DNA of 64,000 bases from Candidatus Melainabacteria bacterium (GTDB taxonomy: Bacteria > Cyanobacteriota > Vampirovibrionia > Obscuribacterales > Obscuribacteraceae): positions 92,787-156,786 of the forward strand of contig PLXC01000013.1 of NCBI GenBank assembly GCA_003151275.1. The letters run 5' to 3'. How positions within the stretch are numbered: position 1 is the first letter of the stretch; each line of letters starts with the position of its first letter. The notes beneath the pieces are model-generated. The model ran no database searches. It was not told the DNA's origin and was given only the letters and a program-made list of their open reading frames with translations. Shown piece by piece: positions 18,372 to 26,783 of the stretch. Position numbers and translations under genes: made by a program.

Positions 18372-20053
18372 CACCAACTCCTGAACTGAGTGGGTGGCTG
18401 ATACAGTCCGCCTGACCATTCAACGAGTTCCTCAATACTGCGGGCTGCAAGCAACGATCTTTTTGCATCCAATCGTCTGACACCAAGATCTTCGGGGTAG
18501 GCAACTATGCCACGCTCTCTCAAAAGAGCGACCTGCTTACTATCCGCGCGCATGCCAACGTCGGTGACCCCGGCAACAGCAGCAAGTGCCTGGCGCCTTT
18601 CCTCCAGAGACTGAGCCTTGTACAAATAAGCTATGCCTTCTTCCGTTACGACATGGCTGACATCATCACCGTAAATCATGATCGGCGCCAGGGGCATCTT
18701 CGCTTGCTTGCCTACTTCAACCGCGTCAAGGGTGTCTACAAATGTAGGCACTCCTCCTTTCTGGAAAGTCTCCACCATTTGCACCACTATTTTGCGCCCC
18801 CGAGTGACCGGTGAAGGATTCTCAATTAAATCGAGCCAGGCCTGACTGGAATGCCGTCTGCCATGTGGATCATGCCCCATATTTGGGGCGCCACCGAAGC
18901 CAGCCAATCGGCCCGTTACGACAGTGGAAGAATTGGCATCAGCATCCATTTGCAACGTCGAACCGATAAAAGCGTCGACAGCATACTGACCTGCCAATTG
19001 ACAGAGGACGCGATTGGATCTGAGATTGCCATCTTTGCCGGTGAAGAAAATGTCGGGACGAGCGGCAACGTATTTTTCCATGCCGACTTCGCTGCCGAAC
19101 GAATGGATGCTTTCTACCCAGCCTGATTCAATAGCTGGAATCATGGTCGGATGAGGATTGAGTGCCCAATACCGGCAGATCTTGCCTTTCAAGCCCAAAG
19201 ATGCACCATAAGTGGGTAACAAGAGCTCGATGGCAGCGGTATCAAATCCGATACCATGATTTAAGGAAACGACCCCGTGTCGTTCATAAATACCGCGGAT
19301 AACCATCATGGCCATTAAAATTTGCAGCTCAGTGATGTGCCTTGGATCGCGTGTAAATAACGGCTCGACTGCAAACGGCCGGTCTGCCTTGACGACGATG
19401 TCCACCCAGGAGCCAGGTATATCGACACGAGGCAGCTTGTCGACGATTTCATTGACTTGCGCAATCACAATGCCGTCATGGAAAGCTGCAGCCTCGACAA
19501 TAACGGGCGTATCTTCGGTGTTTGGTCCAGTATAAAGATTACCATCAGCATCACCTTGTTCGGCGCAGACTAGAACCACATGCGGTGCCAGATCGACGAA
19601 TAAGCGGGCGTACAATTCGACATATGTATGAATCGCGCCTATTTCCAACTGTCCGTCTTCGAGCAACTGAGCCACCCGCAAGCTCTGCGGACCGGCAAAG
19701 GCAAAATCTACTTTGCGAGCAATTCCTTCCTCAAACAAAGTTAGATGTTCCGGCCGACTAATGCTGGAGATGATCATATGGAGGTCATGCACGATTTTCG
19801 GATCGACACGAACCAAGGCCCGAGACAAGAAATCTGCCTGCTTCTGGTTGTCCCCTTCGATCACTACTCTGTCATTGGGCTGGACCAAGAACTGCAATGC
19901 ATCCACGATGCGCTCGCCGGCCAGAATGTGATTTTTTAGCCATTTCTCTACAAGTTTAAGACGCCGTTGCTTTTCGGTGCGACGGGTCGCCCAGTTCACA
20001 TTAGTAGGATTGGCAGACGGGTGAAATGCCAGCCCACTAGTTGATGATGGCAT
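18371..20053 (-). CDS. mdcA: malonate decarboxylase alpha subunit MdcA
   Basis: This 560-residue acetyl-S-ACP:malonate ACP transferase subunit swaps malonyl for acetyl on MdcC. It shows family blocks such as VIEGDNQKQADFLSRAL, DGNLYTGPNTEDTP and FGGAPNMGHDPHGRRH, and matches the usual length. It is the first gene of a leftward operon mdcA-B-C-D-E-G-H with overlaps at most junctions. No mdcR (LysR-type) regulator and no mdcF/mdcLM malonate transporter is in the operon or within the window beside it. Confidence 0.93.
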   Translation of the reverse strand: MPSSTSGLAFHPSANPTNVNWATRRTEKQRRLKLVEKWLKNHILAGERIVDALQFLVQPNDRVVIEGDNQKQADFLSRALVRVDPKIVHDLHMIISSISRPEHLTLFEEGIARKVDFAFAGPQSLRVAQLLEDGQLEIGAIHTYVELYARLFVDLAPHVVLVCAEQGDADGNLYTGPNTEDTPVIVEAAAFHDGIVIAQVNEIVDKLPRVDIPGSWVDIVVKADRPFAVEPLFTRDPRHITELQILMAMMVIRGIYERHGVVSLNHGIGFDTAAIELLLPTYGASLGLKGKICRYWALNPHPTMIPAIESGWVESIHSFGSEVGMEKYVAARPDIFFTGKDGNLRSNRVLCQLAGQYAVDAFIGSTLQMDADANSSTVVTGRLAGFGGAPNMGHDPHGRRHSSQAWLDLIENPSPVTRGRKIVVQMVETFQKGGVPTFVDTLDAVEVGKQAKMPLAPIMIYGDDVSHVVTEEGIAYLYKAQSLEERRQALAAVAGVTDVGMRADSKQVALLRERGIVAYPEDLGVRRLDAKRSLLAARSIEELVEWSGGLYQPPTQFRSW

Positions 20054-20168
20054 CGTTTAAGCCTATTCCGTTAGAGAGATGTAATAGCGCAAGGATATAC
20101 TGGCAGAACACGGAATGCTTTAGATTAAGTCCACCTCATTTCTAATTGCGCGCATCAAAACCGATCTA

Positions 20169-20196
20169 TTGACAACGGGGAGTGTTTTGGTACACT
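20169..20196 (+). promoter_or_regulatory. sigma70-like promoter
   Basis: TTGACA at 20169-20174 and TACACT at 20191-20196 are separated by 16 bases, a good housekeeping-type promoter. Transcription would start near 20203 and leave about 130 bases of leader before the glycosidase gene at 20335. It lies in the gap between the divergent mdc operon and that gene. Confidence 0.6.
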
Positions 20197-20334
20197 CTAG
20201 ATGCCCATTTTAATATTTTTTCTGCTTACGAGTATTCTTCTCGTTCGTTTTCAGCAGCGATTCGAGTTTTTACTAAACCTCTGTGAGCGAGTCTATCTCC
20301 TAGATAGGCACGTCCTTCAATGGAGCTAACCAGA

Positions 20335-21861
20335 ATGTCTTCTCACGACAACGCATCAGATAAAGCTTATGAACGCTCAGGAAATCCTCAGTCCAATCCG
20401 CACCTGTACGCCGACATCTATCAGGGATATGACGGGCATCCTGCTCTCTCCACTGCAAATAGAGCAACGTCTGGCGGTGGAGAAAATGCGCAGTATCTAG
20501 ATTTCACCAATCCATATAATTCTTCGAATGGTTCTCAAAATGACTCCATATATGGTTCGCATAAGTTTGCTGAAGATCATCCTTGGCGGGAGACTGTGCT
20601 CGATGGGGCAAAGTCTCTCGACCAAGAGGTGAAAAAGGATGGCGGACATTTGGACGGTCAGTACCAGCCTTTGATGAAAGAAATAAATTCGGTTAGAGCC
20701 GAGGAAGAGCGAGATGCCGCTGGTAACGGCGGTCATATAACTGCCAAAGAGAAAGCGCAACTGTTATCCGAAGAAGGTGACATCAGAAAGGAAATTGGCC
20801 GCGATCATAAGAAAGGCGGACACCATCATGGGCACAAACCGGGTGATCCAACAAATCCGGGTGGACCAACTAATCCAGGAGACCCAACTAATCCCGGCAC
20901 CAACCCCATTGAGCCTCCACCTCCTATTACCAATCCCGTTGAGCCGACTCCTCCGGGCACCACTCCTCCAATTACTGATGGCAAATTTCTTTTAGGAACC
21001 GCAGTGATTCCAGGTGACGTTGGTGCGTCAAACGAAAATCAAGCCATCAACAATTTCTCGAAAGACGTAGGTGTTCAGCAGCAAGAACAGATGTTCTACA
21101 CCAATCAGAATGTACCTGGCCGTAGCTCGGTAGACGTTGCCGGCATGATCAAAGATGCGCAACAGGGAATCACACCGGTGCTGTCTTTGAGAACGCTGGA
21201 CTATAAGAGCGTCACTAATGGAAGTGATGATGCTTATCTGAAGCAAGTCGCTGCCGATATGAAAGCAGTTCAAGCGGCTGGAAAAGCGGCAGGATATTCC
21301 GGTGATGTAATTCTCAGACCCAACTGGGAAATGGATGGCAGCGCCAGGCAAGCATATGGAACGCCCGCTGAATTCGTGTCGTCGTGGCAACACATGCATG
21401 ACGTTATTTCCTCTCAAGGTGTGACTAATGTCAAATGGGCATTCACCCCTGATTCGCAATCATACGATTCGAAGGTGCCCGGTTGGTCCAGTCCAGTTAG
21501 CCAATACTATCCAGGTAACAACTATGTCGACTACATTGGCGCAGACGGCTATTCTGGATTAGGTGGTGCTGCGTATAAAACACCAGATCAAATCTTTAGC
21601 TCGGGTGTCGCTTTCGCGCAACAGCACGGCAAGCAGTTCTATATTGGGGAAACCGGTGTCGCCAATACTGGTATCGACCCTTCGACCGGCAAAGCATACA
21701 ATGTCGAATACATGCAACAGATGGCTGCATATATCAAGGCTAATCCCGACATCGCAGGCATGTCTTGGTTCAGTGAAGGCAGCAACAACATTTTGAATAA
21801 TCCAGCAGAGCAAGCCGCCTTCACTCAGATGGAAAAGGATCTTGGCGGCCAAAGCGCTTAA
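20335..21861 (+). CDS. GH26-like glycoside hydrolase with Pro-rich linker
   Basis: This 508-residue protein has three parts: a polar N-terminal region (1-165), a linker with repeats of DPTNPG and proline runs (about 168-213), and a catalytic (beta/alpha)8-type domain (about 216-508). The pattern matches the beta-mannanase/GH26 superfamily: LRPNWEMDG with acid/base candidate Glu332, YVDYIGADGYSG, and FYIGETGV with nucleophile candidate Glu439. Substrate cannot be told. No signal peptide is visible, which is odd for a polysaccharidase; export may be by another route. GGAG sits 9 bases before ATG 20335, so this start is preferred to the ATG at 20320. Confidence 0.8.
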   Translation: MSSHDNASDKAYERSGNPQSNPHLYADIYQGYDGHPALSTANRATSGGGENAQYLDFTNPYNSSNGSQNDSIYGSHKFAEDHPWRETVLDGAKSLDQEVKKDGGHLDGQYQPLMKEINSVRAEEERDAAGNGGHITAKEKAQLLSEEGDIRKEIGRDHKKGGHHHGHKPGDPTNPGGPTNPGDPTNPGTNPIEPPPPITNPVEPTPPGTTPPITDGKFLLGTAVIPGDVGASNENQAINNFSKDVGVQQQEQMFYTNQNVPGRSSVDVAGMIKDAQQGITPVLSLRTLDYKSVTNGSDDAYLKQVAADMKAVQAAGKAAGYSGDVILRPNWEMDGSARQAYGTPAEFVSSWQHMHDVISSQGVTNVKWAFTPDSQSYDSKVPGWSSPVSQYYPGNNYVDYIGADGYSGLGGAAYKTPDQIFSSGVAFAQQHGKQFYIGETGVANTGIDPSTGKAYNVEYMQQMAAYIKANPDIAGMSWFSEGSNNILNNPAEQAAFTQMEKDLGGQSA

Positions 21862-22140
21862 GCTCCGGTAGGAAGTATCATCAATGACAATCCTCGAGCC
21901 TTCTATTTCTGTACCATTGGTGACGCCTGAATCACGCTGGGCATCTCAATCGCACTTCATTTTCACTTAGTCAGTTGTTGTAGCTCCAGCGACACCGATT
22001 CTCCAGAGCCATTGGACTGCATCGTCTACAACAATTACTTTCCATTTTTCTGTTGAGAGATTGGAGTGACTTAACGTAGGGCGTGAGAAATTATCTGAAA
22101 TAACGACTCGTTATTCGGATTTGCCTACCATGTGCCGACT

Positions 22141-22168
22141 AAGAAAGGGCGAGAGCCCGAAACTCTCG
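22141..22168 (-). terminator. probable original terminator of tRNA-Pro
   Basis: Read on the minus strand, CGAGAG pairs with CTCTCG around a 7-base loop (hairpin 22150-22168), followed by CCCTTTCTT. It directly follows the tRNA-Pro 3' end sequence retained here, so before integration it probably terminated the tRNA-Pro transcript. Confidence 0.5.
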
Positions 22169-22210
22169 GGACGACAGGATTTGAACCTGCGACCTATTGC
22201 TCCCAAAGCA
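22147..22210. repeat. left attachment site of element 1 (tRNA-Pro 3' copy)
   Basis: These 64 bases are identical to 34972-35035, and 22156-22210 is identical to 44537-44591 inside and beside tRNA-Pro. The copy holds the last 45 bases of the tRNA (22166-22210), ending in the anticodon stem-loop, plus its 3' flank. It is a partial tRNA with no 5' half and so not a functional gene. It marks the chromosome/element 1 junction; the crossover is probably near the anticodon, where the three copies diverge. Confidence 0.85.
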
Positions 22211-22337
22211 TCAGGCGATGGCAGAATCGGCATTTCTGACGTTGACTAATTTATTGGAAATCATTGGAAAAGTGCCACGGGTAGTGTATTCTGTAATGGT
22301 GCTGAGTTAGAAGGTCTTGGCACTTACTGGTAATATT

Positions 22338-22358
22338 GCGTTGACTATGCGTTGACTA
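22338..22358. repeat. paired 11-bp arm-type site, element 1 left
   Basis: GCGTTGACTAT is followed directly by GCGTTGACTA. The same 21 bases recur at 34946-34966 beside the right end of this element. The site is 15 bases upstream of the integrase ATG and about 128 bases inside the left core. It is a likely arm-type binding site for this integrase, and its position suggests integrase could also repress its own gene. Confidence 0.6.
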
Positions 22359-22372
22359 GGAGTTTCCAAAAG

Positions 22373-23737
22373 ATGCCAACACTTGAGAAGTTCAACAAGA
22401 CGCACATCGACAGATTCGTGCTGCCGCTGCAAGCCAGCATGAAGCCTGGCAGTCAGCAGTACTTCTGGCATCCAGGCGTGCGCGGACTGGGCTTGAAGTT
22501 GACGCCTAAGAAAGCTGTGTACGTAGTTCAAAGACGGGTCAAAGACGGACCAATGACTAGAGACCAAAAGAATAAACGTCTCGTGATAGGCGACTACAGA
22601 GGGATAACTGTCGAAGAGGCGGAGGCCAAGGCTAGTGCTCTTCGACAAGACATGCGCGAAGGAAAAGACCCGGTCGCGGAGAAGAAAGCTGTTGTAGCGG
22701 CTTCTAAAACATTGCAAGAAGTCCTTGACGAGTATCTCGAAAAATACAACTCAAAGCTGCGGCCAACGACCCAGAATATCTACAGAGGCGCGATACGCAG
22801 ATGCTTTTCAGATTGGCAGGCTGTTGCTGTCACAAAGATTACTGAGAACATGGTGGCAGATAGGCACATCCGCATTTCGAACTCTAATGGACCGAGGGGA
22901 AAGGGAGAGGCACACGCCAACCAAGCTATGCGCGTTTTGCGTACTCTCTTCAACTTTGCGATGCTTGAGTACAAAGACGCAAAGGGGCAGCCCTTGGTCA
23001 CGAGCAACCCCGTGTTAGGTCTGAAGGCAAGGCGGCTCTGGAATGAGAATAAGAAGCGCAAAGACTTCATTGCGGACGATGACCTCAGCGAGTGGTACAC
23101 CGCAGTAATGCAGCTCGACAATGCCACCATCCGTGATTACATGCTCCTGTGTCTGTTCACTGGTCTGCGACGAGGCGAAGCTTCTAGGCTGACTTGGGAC
23201 AACGTCAAGCTTCTGGGGCAAAAACCTATTCTGCGCATCCCAGCTGCTGACACAAAGACGAACAGTGAACATGTGCTCCCACTGTCAAGTTTCTTGGTCG
23301 CGCTTCTTGTCCGGCGCAACAAGGCTCGACAGAGCGCCAATGTGCTGAGTATCGATAAGACTCGACGCATTGATAACAATTACGTGTTTCCTGGTGAGAA
23401 GCCAGGTTCGTGCATCGTTGAACCTAAGCGTGCGATCGCCAAGGTAATCGAATTGACTAAGAAAGCACGGTTTCAGGCACTGGGTGACGAGGCAGAGGGC
23501 GTGGACTTTTCTATGCACGCATTGCGGCGCACATTCAGCAATGTGGCCGGACGTTTAGACATCGCTTATTACAAGCATAAAGCGCTGATGAACCACTCAG
23601 TTAAGTCTGACGTGACCGGTGCGAATTATCTTGAGTTGACCGTAGAAGACCTACGCGAGCCGATGGAAAAAATCTGTCAGCACATCTGCAAAGCAGCGAA
23701 AATAGAATCAGCTGAACCTTCGCAGGCTCAAGCCTAG
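22373..23737 (+). CDS. int: P4-type tyrosine integrase of element 1
   Basis: This 454-residue enzyme should catalyse integration and excision at tRNA-Pro. The N terminus (about 1-105) is a DUF4102-like arm DNA-binding domain (FWHPGVRGLGLKLTP, GDYRGITVEEAEAKA). A core-binding SAM-like domain and the catalytic domain follow, with Arg266 (FTGLRRGEA), His382/Arg385 (HALRRTF), His408 (NHS) and Tyr419 (GANYLEL). The ATG at 22373 follows AGGAG by 10 bases; an upstream in-frame TTG lies inside the arm-type repeats and is rejected. It is a homologue of the integrase at 35192. Confidence 0.92.
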   Translation: MPTLEKFNKTHIDRFVLPLQASMKPGSQQYFWHPGVRGLGLKLTPKKAVYVVQRRVKDGPMTRDQKNKRLVIGDYRGITVEEAEAKASALRQDMREGKDPVAEKKAVVAASKTLQEVLDEYLEKYNSKLRPTTQNIYRGAIRRCFSDWQAVAVTKITENMVADRHIRISNSNGPRGKGEAHANQAMRVLRTLFNFAMLEYKDAKGQPLVTSNPVLGLKARRLWNENKKRKDFIADDDLSEWYTAVMQLDNATIRDYMLLCLFTGLRRGEASRLTWDNVKLLGQKPILRIPAADTKTNSEHVLPLSSFLVALLVRRNKARQSANVLSIDKTRRIDNNYVFPGEKPGSCIVEPKRAIAKVIELTKKARFQALGDEAEGVDFSMHALRRTFSNVAGRLDIAYYKHKALMNHSVKSDVTGANYLELTVEDLREPMEKICQHICKAAKIESAEPSQAQA

Positions 23738-23935
23738 TCAACGTGCGCGTATCGGGCGAAAGTCTCAATTCTTTCGTCAACATCTCACGCGTTCTGCGGC
23801 ATGATTGGTGTCGTGACCGAAGAGAGGCACTAACTAGTTCGCTGAATTTGAGTGCTCTACTTCGACGCACAAATTCCACAAGGAAAATTGAATAAGTCTA
23901 ATCCCGAAAAAATGCACTAGATTCGGTGGCAGCAT

Positions 23936-24493
23936 TTATTCTTCGATTAGCCATAACACTTTACTGTGATCTGATTCGACTACTTCAATCGGGAAACTCG
24001 GGGTTTCGTACCACTCAAACAATTTGCTTAGCCTTTTACGATCCCCGTGACGTTCAAGGCTCATTGCATCAGACCTGATTTCAGCATGCCCGGTATCGTA
24101 AGGAAGCGGTTCCTTGCAGACTGCAAAACCAAGGGCTCGAATAGTCTTCGCTTGCGTCCAACCAACTCTTGACCCAATTCTACATTTTAAATAGGACAGA
24201 AGTTCAGGCGGAGATGTAATTGCCAACCTGGAAATAGAGCTTCCAGTCTCATTATCGCGCAGTTCAAAATTCGCACTGGTAACGCGAAATGGTATGGTCT
24301 TACCTTGATTCACGTCACCAGGCGGGACATGTTTCAAAATCCACTCTTCGTCGTCTACTTCAACGATGGTGCTCTCATTTATCACTTCTGGCTGCTCGGT
24401 TGGCGCCTCAGGCTGCGATTTTTGAGCAATCAAAGAATAGACGTAACGTATGCTTGAACCTAAGATCGATCCCAAACGCCAAATCAAATTCAT
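23936..24493 (-). CDS. third gene of TIGR04255 cassette, unknown
   Basis: This 185-residue protein has a Pro/Glu-rich linker after a hydrophobic N-terminal stretch, then a globular part from about residue 50 (EEWILKHVPPGDV) containing PFRVTSANFEL, a WTQAKTIRALGFAVC block and PYDTGHAEI. I know no function for it. The 86-base overlap with the upstream gene suggests that the true start may be further inside. It is the last gene of a leftward three-gene operon and should be judged with its partners. Confidence 0.65.
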   Translation of the reverse strand: MNLIWRLGSILGSSIRYVYSLIAQKSQPEAPTEQPEVINESTIVEVDDEEWILKHVPPGDVNQGKTIPFRVTSANFELRDNETGSSISRLAITSPPELLSYLKCRIGSRVGWTQAKTIRALGFAVCKEPLPYDTGHAEIRSDAMSLERHGDRKRLSKLFEWYETPSFPIEVVESDHSKVLWLIEE

Positions 24494-24881
24494 CAGTTAT
24501 TTCTTCATGGGCATTGCCAGTAGAATAAACATACGAAACGTGCAAAAGCCCTTCAAGCTGCACTTCTAGCTCAACAGAACCACGCTGCCATATGAACAGC
24601 ACCCCACCATTGCGAGTCGGAGAGGTATACGGTTGGTCAATACTGTAGGCTGATCTGAGCGCTTTGAGCAGAGCGCAGGCGGACTTCAAAGAATCAACTT
24701 TTGGCTGAGCTGCGCCATAGCCGTCCCAGTTGAATGGCACACTTGTGAGCGGCTCGATAATGTTCTGAGCCCACATTGCTGGATTTTCAGTTGAAAAATT
24801 ATCTTGTGGAACTCGATCATAGTCCACTGCAGGTAGTACTAGATCTTCGTCCGAAAGAATCCGACTTTTGAGTTCAATCAT
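24408..24881 (-). CDS. NWDGYGA-motif protein, second gene of cassette
   Basis: This 157-residue protein carries the motif VPFNWDGYGAAQP near residue 50, followed by helices and a beta-rich part with RNGGVLFIWQRGSVELEVQL. The NWDGYGA motif followed by a GG..l.W..g..elei strand pair is a recurrent small-protein family of unknown role. The ATG at 24881 overlaps the TGA of the TIGR04255 gene (ATGA), so an upstream in-frame start at 24968 is rejected. Co-translation with both neighbours suggests a shared function. Confidence 0.7.
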   Translation of the reverse strand: MIELKSRILSDEDLVLPAVDYDRVPQDNFSTENPAMWAQNIIEPLTSVPFNWDGYGAAQPKVDSLKSACALLKALRSAYSIDQPYTSPTRNGGVLFIWQRGSVELEVQLEGLLHVSYVYSTGNAHEEITDEFDLAFGIDLRFKHTLRLFFDCSKIAA

Positions 24882-25729
24882 GGATCTCGCTCCCACCTTT
24901 CGTGCATCGTAGCGCTCGTTATGGCATCGAAGCCTTTGACAACATAATAATGCCCTAAGTTTAGCCATTCTAATACATCCACAAGATTATCACCACTTTC
25001 GGGGGCTCCTCTTGCCGTTATCCGAAGATCTATGATCGGCTGACTAGAATCCTTCAATACGACTGGAGTTATATCAATTCGCACACGTCCACTGATCTGC
25101 TCAACCCAATAACTCCAATGCGCAATAACTCTTTCAGGTTCGCTGGAGAACAGATTGAAACGCCCGATTGATGACAATGACGGAAAGCAACGGCTGCACA
25201 TCTCGCCAATCGTCAATCCGGGATCTACTGGTATTCGATTTACATATGTGACTTCGCACTGGTTAGGAACCACTTCACCCAGCTTGTTCGCTTTTACAAA
25301 TTCCAAGAACTTACTGAAGGTAACTTGAAACTCTTCTTTGTTCTTTTTGTAGGAAGGATAGTTTTCATCATTCAAACTTTTTCTTCGCCAGTTTTGAAGA
25401 AACCGATCAGGCTGGACTTGAATGAGTCGCTGCCCATCCTTTGACTCTTGGCTCAAGAACAAAACACGCGGTAATTCTTCAGCTTCTGAAATCCAGGCGC
25501 GGAAAAGCCCTTGTTTGTTGGTGTCATCTTTTTCTTCAACATCCTGCGGCAGACGATTGCGCTCTTCCACAATGGGAAACTCTTCGTTTGGACTTACTGC
25601 AAGCCAAAACAGCCCAAAATGAGTGATTCGCATTTTTGCAAGTGGTTTAAATTGGACTCCAAGCGCAGTCTCGATGACAGGCGGCTTTTTAAACTTCGGG
25701 GTATGGTCCAGATTTAGTCCCATTTGCAT
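24878..25729 (-). CDS. TIGR04255 family protein
   Basis: This roughly 283-residue protein shows the family layout: an N-terminal KKPPVIETALGVQFKPL strand, ITHFGLFWL, the central QVQPDRFLQNWRR block, NQCEVTYVNRI and a C-terminal domain ending with the TSATMHERW-like segment. Biochemical function is unknown; the family is patchily distributed. Start choice is uncertain: the frame opens at a GTG at 25786, and 25729 or 25723 give the usual short N terminus, without a clear ribosome site. It is first in a leftward three-gene operon beside the integrase of element 1, where satellites often keep defence cargo. Confidence 0.75.
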   Translation of the reverse strand: MQMGLNLDHTPKFKKPPVIETALGVQFKPLAKMRITHFGLFWLAVSPNEEFPIVEERNRLPQDVEEKDDTNKQGLFRAWISEAEELPRVLFLSQESKDGQRLIQVQPDRFLQNWRRKSLNDENYPSYKKNKEEFQVTFSKFLEFVKANKLGEVVPNQCEVTYVNRIPVDPGLTIGEMCSRCFPSLSSIGRFNLFSSEPERVIAHWSYWVEQISGRVRIDITPVVLKDSSQPIIDLRITARGAPESGDNLVDVLEWLNLGHYYVVKGFDAITSATMHERWERDP

Positions 25730-25790
25730 AGACAACACATTTACCAACGAAAACATCAACTGAGGCGTCCACACAGATGCTAGCACTTTC

Positions 25791-25976
25791 CTAACACTTT
25801 CTTGATGTCAGGTGTCCAGCTCTCAGCGTCCGCTCCGAAGGAGCCGCGCGAAGCGCTGGGGGATCGCCTAGGGGTTCCTCGCTATCGGCGCCATTCAAGC
25901 CGAAAGCATCAACATGCGCGTAGTCGTCGGGGCAGAAACCGACGAGAGTTGGCAGGTAATTTTGGACTACGTACAA
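25791..25976 (-). pseudogene. truncated copy of the gene at 28026-28385
   Basis: The frame contains FCPDDYAHVDAFGLNGADSEE, which matches GCPDDYAHAGSFGLTGPDNEQ of the 28026-28385 protein, with a similar Tyr-rich lead-in. The N-terminal third and the C-terminal part are missing, so this is a decayed partial duplicate. It marks this stretch as a graveyard of rearranged fragments. Confidence 0.55.
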
Positions 25977-25982
25977 AAGCTT

Positions 25983-26327
25983 TCAGTGGCCGCGTAGCAG
26001 CGCCTGGCTGTTCGCATAGGGGCGAAAGTCGAAAACAGGGTCACCCATCGAGCCGCGAACTCCGATTGGCTTGGACTGCAGGCGCCACCTTCTACCCGGA
26101 CTGACGTTTCTGAAGAGCAGTGAGAATATCTGCGAGTCGATTGAGTGCCTGTCTTGTCGCGATAACGCCCGTCTCTGTCTAAGCAGGTCTTCGAGCAACG
26201 CCAGATCCGGGCTGCTGAAGCGGGTTACAGTCGCAATCGTAAATTTCTTTACGGTGCCACCTATGCGGTAGCTCGCTCGCAGAAGCAATTTGACGTGGCC
26301 TTGGTATTTGCAGCGGTGAATGTACAT
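25983..26327 (-). pseudogene. possible transposase N-terminal remnant
   Basis: This 114-codon frame begins MYIHRCKYQGHVKLLLRASY and continues RIGGTVKKFTIATVTRFSSP, then DLALLEDLLRQ. This resembles the first 50 residues of IS1634-type transposases (short basic start, gly-gly-x-vk-k-ti-an pattern). No DDE domain follows. It sits just left of the inverted repeats at 26384-26504. The match is by eye and weak, so it could equally be a small unknown gene. Confidence 0.3.
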
Positions 26328-26383
26328 GCCTGCATTCTAGCGCCCATCCCCAGTGTAGGAAATCACTATTTTACTGGCGCCCA

Positions 26384-26504
26384 CATCGGTTGTCATTAGT
26401 AGGGTAAGGTGGCTAAGTACCCCCCGTTTTGTATTCTTTCCTATGCGCGCGTGAAGGAAAAGATTACGAATAACAGGTACTTACCCTACTAATGACAACC
26501 GATG
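26384..26504. repeat. 25-bp perfect inverted repeat pair
   Basis: The 25 bases at 26384-26408 (containing CGGTTGTCATTAGTAGGG) are the exact reverse complement of 26480-26504, with 71 bases between. A third, imperfect copy in the orientation of the second lies at 26561-26583 (2 mismatches over 23 bases), and GAAGGAAAAG precedes both right-hand copies. They may be ends of a MITE or IS remnant, recombinase sites, or iteron-like sites. The 26328-26783 gap otherwise holds a 15-base near-palindrome GTGTTAACTTAACAC at 26586-26600. Confidence 0.8.
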
Positions 26505-26783
26505 GAAGCCGCTAAACGCCGAGCTTGTCAGCGATAGCAGCCACAAATGGGAAGGAAAAGTTAGCCTACTAATGACAACTGATCCGTGTTAACTTAACAC
26601 CGCCAGTGGTGCGCTGTATGTTGAGCGGCGGCGTTTTGGATATACCATTTCGATTCGGGAAAATTTTTCGAGGGCAAAGTTTATCGAACGCCAATGTATC
26701 GTTTCGCAATCCATCGTATATTGCAACTCGCGTGCCGTGTAAAGACATACGCGATAAATCCGCATTCGTTGCAAAGGTTGGCT

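Noticed and set aside
22166..22210. A second and third tRNA-Pro gene at 22.2 and 35.0 kb
   Set aside because: Only the 3' 45 bases are present; the 5' half, D arm and acceptor 5' strand are missing. They are attachment-site copies.
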